DNA of 18,782 bases from Gammaproteobacteria bacterium. Lineage in GTDB: Bacteria; Pseudomonadota; Gammaproteobacteria; GCA-001735895. The notes below the pieces were generated by a model, which saw only the letters and a list, made by a program, of their open reading frames with translations, made no database searches and was not told the origin of the DNA. The position numbers were made by a program, and so were the translations under genes. Shown here in pieces: positions 14,329-18,782 of the stretch (position 1 is the stretch's first letter; each line of letters starts with the position of its first letter). Location of the stretch: the NCBI GenBank assembly GCA_015494335.1, contig WGBK01000032.1:1-18782 (forward strand), given 5' to 3'.

Positions 14329-15063
14329 ATGAAAAAAATGGGAAAAATCGAAAAAGAACCGGGACTGAAGGAAACCGGGAAGCTGGACTGGACCGGTGCT
14401 AGCCCGCCACGGGCCGAAGTCATCGAGGGGCGTCATGTCCGGCTTCTGCCGCTCGATGCCGAACGGGACGCTTCCGACCTGTGGCGGGCCTATGCCGCCG
14501 ATGTCGAAGGCCAGGGCTGGACCTGGCTGCCCTACGGACCCTTTGACGAGTACGAGGAATTCCGTGCCTGGCTGGAAACCCTGCAGAAATCCGGCGATCC
14601 CCTGTTCATGACCCTGTTCGACCGGGAACGACCGGAGGACGGAGCCCTGGGGCAGGCTTCCTGGATGCGCGCCGATGCCGCCATGGGCTCGATCGAGATC
14701 GGGCATATCCATTTTTCCCCGGCCCTGCAGCGCAGTCGCGCGGGTACCGAGGCCCTGTATCGCATGATGCAGCGCGTGCTCGAGGACTGGGGCTACCGGC
14801 GGCTGGAATGGAAATGCGACAGCCGCAACCAGCCTTCGCGACACGCCGCCGAACGGCTGGGCTTCACCTTCGAGGGGATCTTCCGCCAGCATCTGGTGGT
14901 CAAGGGGCGCAATCGCGATACTGCCTGGTATTCCGTCATCGACCGGGAGTGGCCACGAATCCGTCAGGCTCTAGAAGCCTGGTTGCAAGATGACAATTTC
15001 GATGCCTCGGGACGACAAGCCAGATCACTGAGATGGTTTTTCAATCAGGTTACTTCGGAATGA
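14329..15063 (+). CDS. GNAT-family N-acetyltransferase (RimJ/RimL-like)
   Basis: A 244-residue acetyl-CoA-dependent acetyltransferase of the RimJ/RimL group. The strand RHVRLLPLD and the WLPYGPFDEYEEFRAWL helix open the fold. IEIGHIHFSPALQRSRAGTEAL holds the acetyl-CoA pyrophosphate-binding loop in the position of the usual R/Q-x-x-G-x-A (here SRAGTEA), and RLEWKCDSRNQPSRHAAERLGFTFEGIFRQHL is the typical C-terminal signature. The acceptor substrate is unknown. The ATG at 14329 has AGG 8-10 bases upstream and the lysine-rich start MKKMGKIEKE. The very long open frame before it runs antisense through the HDOD kinase and is rejected. It is divergent from that kinase and has no clear functional link to it. 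Confidence 0.88.
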   Translation: MKKMGKIEKEPGLKETGKLDWTGASPPRAEVIEGRHVRLLPLDAERDASDLWRAYAADVEGQGWTWLPYGPFDEYEEFRAWLETLQKSGDPLFMTLFDRERPEDGALGQASWMRADAAMGSIEIGHIHFSPALQRSRAGTEALYRMMQRVLEDWGYRRLEWKCDSRNQPSRHAAERLGFTFEGIFRQHLVVKGRNRDTAWYSVIDREWPRIRQALEAWLQDDNFDASGRQARSLRWFFNQVTSE

Positions 15064-15123
15064 TATTGTTCAGCATCCTTTGAGGCATTCTCTCGTCTGC
15101 GGTTACAAGGAAAGAATATCGTC

Positions 15124-15255
15124 ATGAGACTGTTGGATTTCACTCCAATCGGCCAGAATCAGTTTTTTGTCCGTCCAAGTGGAACTTCCCAAGTCATGGC
15201 TCTTCGAACCTTCAGAATCTGTCTCCCCATCGGGGGGGTGTTACACAGTAACTAA
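15124..15255 (+). CDS. Possible 43-residue small ORF ahead of the SQR gene
   Basis: ATG at 15124, preceded by AAGGAAAG, opens a 43-codon frame starting MRLLDFTPIGQNQFF and ending at a TAA two bases before the SQR ATG. The product is not recognised and has neither a membrane segment nor a signal peptide. The stop placed directly against the next start would permit translational coupling, as in a leader ORF. The rest of 15064-15257 shows no clear promoter. It could equally be chance, since the region is AT-richer than its surroundings. Confidence 0.25.
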   Translation: MRLLDFTPIGQNQFFVRPSGTSQVMALRTFRICLPIGGVLHSN

Positions 15256-15257
15256 CC

Positions 15258-16562
15258 ATGGATAAGTACATGACAAGAAAACCGCACGTATTGGTCTTGG
15301 GTGGCAACTTCGCCGGTCTCGCCACGGCTCAGAGAATTCGGGAGTATGCTGGAGATGCCGCAAGGATTACGCTCATCGACCGAAGAGACTACCTCCTCTA
15401 CAACCCAAACATTCCTGTGGATATCTTCGAAAATCGGGATCCTGAGCTGCATGAACGCATGCCCTTGCGGCCGGTTCTTCATGAAGAAGATATCAATTTC
15501 ATTCAGGGCGAGGTTCGGGAACTGGATGTGGATAGCCAGACCGTTTCCTTCATTCCCAACGAACGTCCCGGTGGCGAAAGCGAAAAGGAGCACTATGACT
15601 ATCTGGTGATTGCCGTAGGTGCCCGGCTTGCCTATGACCGCATCGAAGGATTCGCCGAGCACGGACATACATTGAGCGATTTCTATCATGGCAATCGGCT
15701 GCGAAAATATCTTCACGAAGGAGGTTACAAGGGAGGCCCCATAGCCATCGGCTCTGCCCGTTTTCATCAAGGTGACGGAGCCGAGGGACTGGAGCCTTAT
15801 CCGGGAGGATCCATTCCTGTCGCCGAAGCTGCCTGTGAAGGACCACCCTTGGAAGCAACCATGGCCATGGCCAGCTGGTTGAAGGAACACAACAAGGGGA
15901 CGCCAGACAGGATCACTGTCTTCACACCCGCGGAGGTCATCGCGGAAGATGCTGGCCTCGGGAATGTCAAACAGTTCCTGGAGCTTGCCGGTGGTATGGG
16001 CATTCGATATCGAAACAAGACAATCGATGTGAAGCGTATCACTGCGGAGGGAATCGAGTTCAAAAACGGTCCGAGTCTTGAGGCCGAATTAAAAATCGTT
16101 CTGCCAGATTGGGTCGCCCATGACTTTCTTCGGGATCTTCCGATCAGTGACAGTGAGGGGTTTGTGAAGACGGATCTTTTCATGCGCAACCCCGACTACC
16201 GAAATGTGTTTGCTGCCGGTGACTGCGCAGCGGTAACAGTACCCAAGATCGGCGGTATCGGGCACCAGGAAGCCGACATTGTAGCACGACAAGTGGCAAT
16301 GGATCTTGGCAGTCTGGACGCCAATGAGGCGGATGATCCGCTCAAACCCATAGTGTTCTGCATCGGCGACATGGGCGAAGGCAAGGCCTTCTATATTCGC
16401 TCGAATACCTGGTTTGGTGGCAACGATGAAGTACTGAAGGTCGGTCGCATTCCCTTCCAGCTCAAGATGCGTTACCGGGATCTGTTTTTCCTGACCCACG
16501 GCAAGGTCCCGGATTGGGGATTGGGACTGGCTCAGTTCACGGCGGAAAAACTGTTCGATTAA
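15258..16562 (+). CDS. Sulfide:quinone oxidoreductase family flavoprotein
   Basis: A 434-residue FAD enzyme of the SQR group, which oxidises sulfide to sulfur or polysulfide and passes electrons to the quinone pool at the membrane surface. The N-terminal FAD motif is VLVLGGNFAGLA (15-20), ITLIDRR is the second dinucleotide strand, YDYLVIAVGA the conserved middle motif, and VFAAGDCAAV the second FAD site. Two cysteines sit where SQR keeps its redox pair: Cys193 (AACEGP) and Cys368 (FCIGDMGEGKA). Cys323 in AGDCAA is the only other one. No signal peptide is seen. It could be a relative acting on another sulfur substrate, but both cysteines favour sulfide. The start may be ATG 15258 or ATG 15270. 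It looks less GC-rich than its neighbours. No terminator is visible after it. Confidence 0.82.
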   Translation: MDKYMTRKPHVLVLGGNFAGLATAQRIREYAGDAARITLIDRRDYLLYNPNIPVDIFENRDPELHERMPLRPVLHEEDINFIQGEVRELDVDSQTVSFIPNERPGGESEKEHYDYLVIAVGARLAYDRIEGFAEHGHTLSDFYHGNRLRKYLHEGGYKGGPIAIGSARFHQGDGAEGLEPYPGGSIPVAEAACEGPPLEATMAMASWLKEHNKGTPDRITVFTPAEVIAEDAGLGNVKQFLELAGGMGIRYRNKTIDVKRITAEGIEFKNGPSLEAELKIVLPDWVAHDFLRDLPISDSEGFVKTDLFMRNPDYRNVFAAGDCAAVTVPKIGGIGHQEADIVARQVAMDLGSLDANEADDPLKPIVFCIGDMGEGKAFYIRSNTWFGGNDEVLKVGRIPFQLKMRYRDLFFLTHGKVPDWGLGLAQFTAEKLFD

Positions 16563-16678
16563 AGGTGTTGATAGGTTGATAATGGCATGCAGGGCAGTGG
16601 AGCCTGTAGCGGTCAATCAAGAAATGGAGTTGATTCAGGTCATGACGGGGGGATTTTTCGGATCAGCCTTGGCCTGAC

Positions 16679-16692
16679 TTGACGATTGTCAA
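16679..16692 (+). promoter_or_regulatory. FNR/DNR-type regulator site upstream of nirC
   Basis: TTGAC-GATT-GTCAA is a perfect dyad with a 4-base spacer. It differs from the FNR core TTGAT-N4-ATCAA only at the inner base of each half and resembles sites of the nitric-oxide-responsive NNR/DNR regulators. Its centre is at 16685.5, so a class II promoter would start near 16727 (-41.5). A weak -10 (TACCGT, 16715-16720) lies at the right distance. The nirC ATG is 86 bases downstream of the site. Confidence 0.7.
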
Positions 16693-16730
16693 AGCAGCAC
16701 ATTGAAGTGCCCGGTACCGTGCAGCGAAAA

Positions 16731-16749
16731 GGAGGCGGAACAAGCCTCC
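16731..16749 (+). other. Small hairpin in the nirC leader
   Basis: GGAGGC (16731-16736) pairs with GCCTCC (16744-16749) around a 7-base loop. It is not a terminator, since no T-run follows. It lies 29 bases before the nirC ATG and may protect the 5' end of the mRNA. Confidence 0.35.
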
Positions 16750-16778
16750 AATCAATTCGCGAACCCGTAGGGGGACGA

Positions 16779-17093
16779 ATGAAACCGATCGCTGTCTGGG
16801 GTCTACTGGCCCTGATACCCTTGAATCTGATGGCTGCCGAGCCAGCGCCGGCGCGCCAGCAGGAGCTGATCTACCTGTTGAAGCAGGACTGTGGCTCCTG
16901 TCATGGCCTGACGCTGAAAGGCGGGCTGGGGCCGGCCCTGTTGCCAGCCGCGCTGAAAACCAAGTCCGTGGACTATCTTGCCACCACCATCCTCGATGGT
17001 CGCCCCGGCAGTGCCATGCCGCCCTGGCGTGGCATGGTCAACGAGGATGAGGCCCGCTGGCTGGCGCAACGCCTGCGGGAGGGCATCCGATGA
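16779..17093 (+). CDS. nirC: NirC-type monoheme cytochrome c (cytochrome c55X)
   Basis: A 104-residue exported cytochrome c. A signal peptide (MKPIAVWGLLALIPLNLMAA, residues 1-20) is followed by one heme site Cys38-Gly-Ser-Cys41-His42, with Met80 (SAMPPW) as the likely second iron ligand. It is short for a c-type cytochrome but usual for NirC, which serves heme d1 maturation of cytochrome cd1 nitrite reductase in the periplasm. The ATG at 16779 has AGGGGGA upstream. An earlier TTG-initiated frame from 16686 lacks a signal peptide at its start and runs through the regulatory region, so it is rejected. It overlaps nirF by 4 bases (ATGA) and is the first gene of the nir operon here, preceded by an FNR/DNR-type site. 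Confidence 0.85.
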   Translation: MKPIAVWGLLALIPLNLMAAEPAPARQQELIYLLKQDCGSCHGLTLKGGLGPALLPAALKTKSVDYLATTILDGRPGSAMPPWRGMVNEDEARWLAQRLREGIR

Positions 17094-18274
17094 AACGGTT
17101 GCGGTTTCTTTCCCTGCTGCTTGTTCTGTCGCTGGGTGGCTGCGCCAGTCTGGACATGGGCAAGCTGCACGGTACCGGCGACCTTGGCCTCGTCATCGAG
17201 CGCGCCGATGGCGCCGTGCAGATCCTAGAAACCACCGGCAACAGCCTGCTCGGCGAGGTGAGCGGGCTCGGCGATCTGTCCCATGCCTCGGTCGTCTATT
17301 CGCGTGATGAACGTTATGCCTATGTGTTCGGACGCGATGGCGGCCTCAGCAAGGTGGATCTGCTGACCCGGCGTCTGGTCAAGCGGGTGATGCAATCCGG
17401 CAACAGTATTGGTGGCGCCATCTCCCAGGATGGCCGCTGGGTTGCGGTTTCCAATTACACTCCGGGCGGCGTGCGCATCTTCGATGCCGAAACCCTGGAG
17501 CTGAAGGTTGACATCCCGGCGCGCTGGGGCGATGACGGCAAACTGTCCAAGGTGATCGGGCTGGTGGATGCTCCGGGCGAGCGTTTCGTGTTCAGTCTGT
17601 GGGATGCCGGCGAGACCTGGGTCGTCGATGTGAGCGATATCGATCACCCGCAGATCCGCAAGTTCCGCAATATCGGCTGCAACCCCTACGACGCCCTGAT
17701 CACCCCGGACGGACGCTACTATATCGCCGGTCTGTTCGGCGAGGATGGCATGGCCCTGCTGGACCTGTGGAACCTGGATGCTGGCGTGCGCCGCATCCTG
17801 CCCGACTATGGCAAGGGCGAGAAGAAATTGCCGGTATACAAGATGCCCCACCTGGAAGGCTGGGCCATCGCCGGCCGCTATGCCTTCGTGCCGGCGGTCG
17901 GGCGACACGAGGTGCTGGTCATCGATACCCTGGACTGGTCCCTGGCGGATCGCATCCCGGTGCATGGCCAGCCGGTATTCGTCATGGCGCGTCCGGACGG
18001 CCGGCAGGTCTGGGTCAATTTCGCGGTCCCCGACAACGACACCGTCCAGGTCATCGACACCCAAAGCCGGAAGATCGTCAAGACCCTGAAACCGGGCAAG
18101 GGCGTGCTGCACATGGAATTCGAACCGCGCGGCGAGCAGGTCTGGATTTCGGTGCGGGATCGCTCGCGGGTGCAGGTCTATGACACCGAGCGCATCGAGC
18201 TGCTGAAGGAGATGCCGGTGAAGCTGCCGAGCGGCATCTTCTTCACCGATCGAGCCCATCGCATCGGCCTGTGA
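17090..18274 (+). CDS. nirF: NirF, heme d1 biosynthesis lipoprotein
   Basis: A 394-residue protein with a lipoprotein signal peptide (basic MKRLRF, hydrophobic core, lipobox L15-G-G-Cys18), then an eight-bladed propeller like the d1 domain of nitrite reductase. Repeats of the type 'SRDERYAYVFGRDG', 'SQDGRWVAVSNYTPGG', 'TPDGRYYIAGLFG', 'RPDGRQVWVNFAVPDND' are visible throughout. The start GTGDLGLVIERADG is typical of NirF. NirF acts at a late step of heme d1 formation, attached to the membrane on the periplasmic side, and binds the d1 precursor. It overlaps nirC by 4 bases, and a GTGAGGAC ribosome-binding site for the next gene follows its stop. Length and content are normal for the family. 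A nirS-like enzyme is excluded by the lack of a cytochrome domain. Confidence 0.92.
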   Translation: MKRLRFLSLLLVLSLGGCASLDMGKLHGTGDLGLVIERADGAVQILETTGNSLLGEVSGLGDLSHASVVYSRDERYAYVFGRDGGLSKVDLLTRRLVKRVMQSGNSIGGAISQDGRWVAVSNYTPGGVRIFDAETLELKVDIPARWGDDGKLSKVIGLVDAPGERFVFSLWDAGETWVVDVSDIDHPQIRKFRNIGCNPYDALITPDGRYYIAGLFGEDGMALLDLWNLDAGVRRILPDYGKGEKKLPVYKMPHLEGWAIAGRYAFVPAVGRHEVLVIDTLDWSLADRIPVHGQPVFVMARPDGRQVWVNFAVPDNDTVQVIDTQSRKIVKTLKPGKGVLHMEFEPRGEQVWISVRDRSRVQVYDTERIELLKEMPVKLPSGIFFTDRAHRIGL

Positions 18275-18281
18275 GGACGAC

Positions 18282-18749
18282 ATGAACGAAGCCGCCTACA
18301 GCGAACTGGAAAAGCGACTGCTGAACGATTTTCAGCATGGCTTTCCGCTGTCGCCGCGGCCTTTCGCCGAGCTGGCCGAACGCCTTGGCAGCGATGAACA
18401 GAGCGTGCTCGACGCCTATCGCCGGCTGCAGGCGGAAGGGGTCGTCAGCCGCATCGGCCCGGTTTTCCGGCCCAATCGCATCGGCGTCAGCACGCTGGCT
18501 GCGATGGCGGTCCCCGCCGAGGAACTGGAGCGGGTTGCCGAGTGCATCAGCGCCCGCGCCGAGATCAATCACAACTATGAACGCCTGCACCGCTACAACC
18601 TCTGGTTCGTGGTTACCGCGCGCAGCGAGGAGCAGTTGCAAGAGGCCCTGCAGGCCATCGAGCAGGATTGCGGCTATCCGGTGATGAGTCTGCCGATGCT
18701 CGAGGATTACTTCATCGATCTCGGTTTCGAGATCCAGTGGGATGAATGA
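18282..18749 (+). CDS. nirD: NirD-like siroheme decarboxylase subunit (AsnC/Lrp fold)
   Basis: A 155-residue member of the NirD/NirL/NirG/NirH family. It has a winged-helix half (LEKRLLNDFQHGFPLSPRPFAELAERLG, then DAYRRLQAEGVVSRIGPVF) and an RAM-like half carrying HNYERLHRYNLWFVV, the conserved siroheme-contact motif with two histidines. These proteins decarboxylate siroheme to 12,18-didecarboxysiroheme in heme d1 biosynthesis, working as heterodimers with NirL, and do not regulate transcription. The position straight after nirF points to NirD, since nirF-D-L-G-H is the order in Pseudomonas. It is not the fused NirDL form. The ATG has GAGGA upstream. Its stop overlaps, or lies next to, the start of the following gene. 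NirG and NirH are similar enough that paralogue identity is less certain than family. Confidence 0.83.
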   Translation: MNEAAYSELEKRLLNDFQHGFPLSPRPFAELAERLGSDEQSVLDAYRRLQAEGVVSRIGPVFRPNRIGVSTLAAMAVPAEELERVAECISARAEINHNYERLHRYNLWFVVTARSEEQLQEALQAIEQDCGYPVMSLPMLEDYFIDLGFEIQWDE

Positions 18750-18750
18750 C

Positions 18751-18782
18751 ATGGACATGCAGGCCAGCCAGGCGGATCTGAT
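18751..18782 (+). CDS. Start of a further gene, probably nirL (partial)
   Basis: An ATG at 18751, with GGGA 8 bases upstream, opens a frame (MDMQASQADL) that leaves the window. A second in-frame ATG at 18742 would overlap the previous gene by 8 bases. Only about 10 residues are visible, so the identity rests on operon order (nirF-nirD-nirL) alone. Confidence 0.45.
   Translation, partial: MDMQASQADL

Noticed and set aside
16686..16778. Longer nirC beginning at a TTG
   Set aside because: It would put 31 residues before the signal peptide and cover the regulatory leader, whereas the ATG at 16779 has a good ribosome-binding site.
1..18782. CRISPR arrays, tRNA or rRNA genes, insertion sequences
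   Set aside because: No regularly spaced repeats, RNA gene signatures or transposase frames were seen on either strand.

Overview
The window reads as high-GC proteobacterial chromosome, most likely from a sulfur-oxidising, denitrifying gammaproteobacterium. That is an inference from gene content: a sulfide:quinone oxidoreductase, a heme d1 (nir) biosynthesis cluster and an Rpf-type DSF signalling locus lie close together. No rRNA, tRNA, insertion sequence or CRISPR array was seen. Genes are closely packed, and the only gap above 300 bases is the cspA/rpfG divergent region.

Layout. Positions 1-2568 hold the tail of a LysR regulator, a stand-alone LigD-type primase-polymerase (minus strand), a small membrane protein and a patatin-like phospholipase translated in overlap with it. 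Positions 2584-4924 form an RNA-remodelling block: a RhlE DEAD-box helicase, a single-RRM RNA-binding protein and a CspA-family cold-shock protein, separated by clear intrinsic terminators.

Positions about 5066-14289 are the core of the window, a DSF/c-di-GMP signalling island. rpfG (REC-HD-GYP, c-di-GMP hydrolysis) and rpfC (membrane hybrid kinase, DSF sensor) overlap by 8 bases on the plus strand and converge with rpfF (DSF synthase, 289 aa with both catalytic Glu) on the minus strand. Upstream of rpfF, in the same orientation, are an HDOD histidine kinase and a REC-PAS-GGDEF-EAL response regulator joined by a TGATG overlap. A 16-of-17 match to the sigma-54 promoter consensus lies in the gap before rpfF, and rpfG has an unusual leader with a nested hairpin and a perfect 20-bp palindrome. 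One stretch can therefore make the signal, sense it, and both make and degrade c-di-GMP.

Positions 14329-18782 hold a RimL-like acetyltransferase, the sulfide:quinone oxidoreductase, and a nir operon (nirC cytochrome c, nirF, nirD-like siroheme decarboxylase, start of a further gene). A perfect TTGAC-N4-GTCAA dyad of the FNR/DNR type lies upstream of nirC. Together these suggest sulfide oxidation linked to nitrite respiration. The denitrification regulator and the nitrite reductase gene nirS are not in the window.
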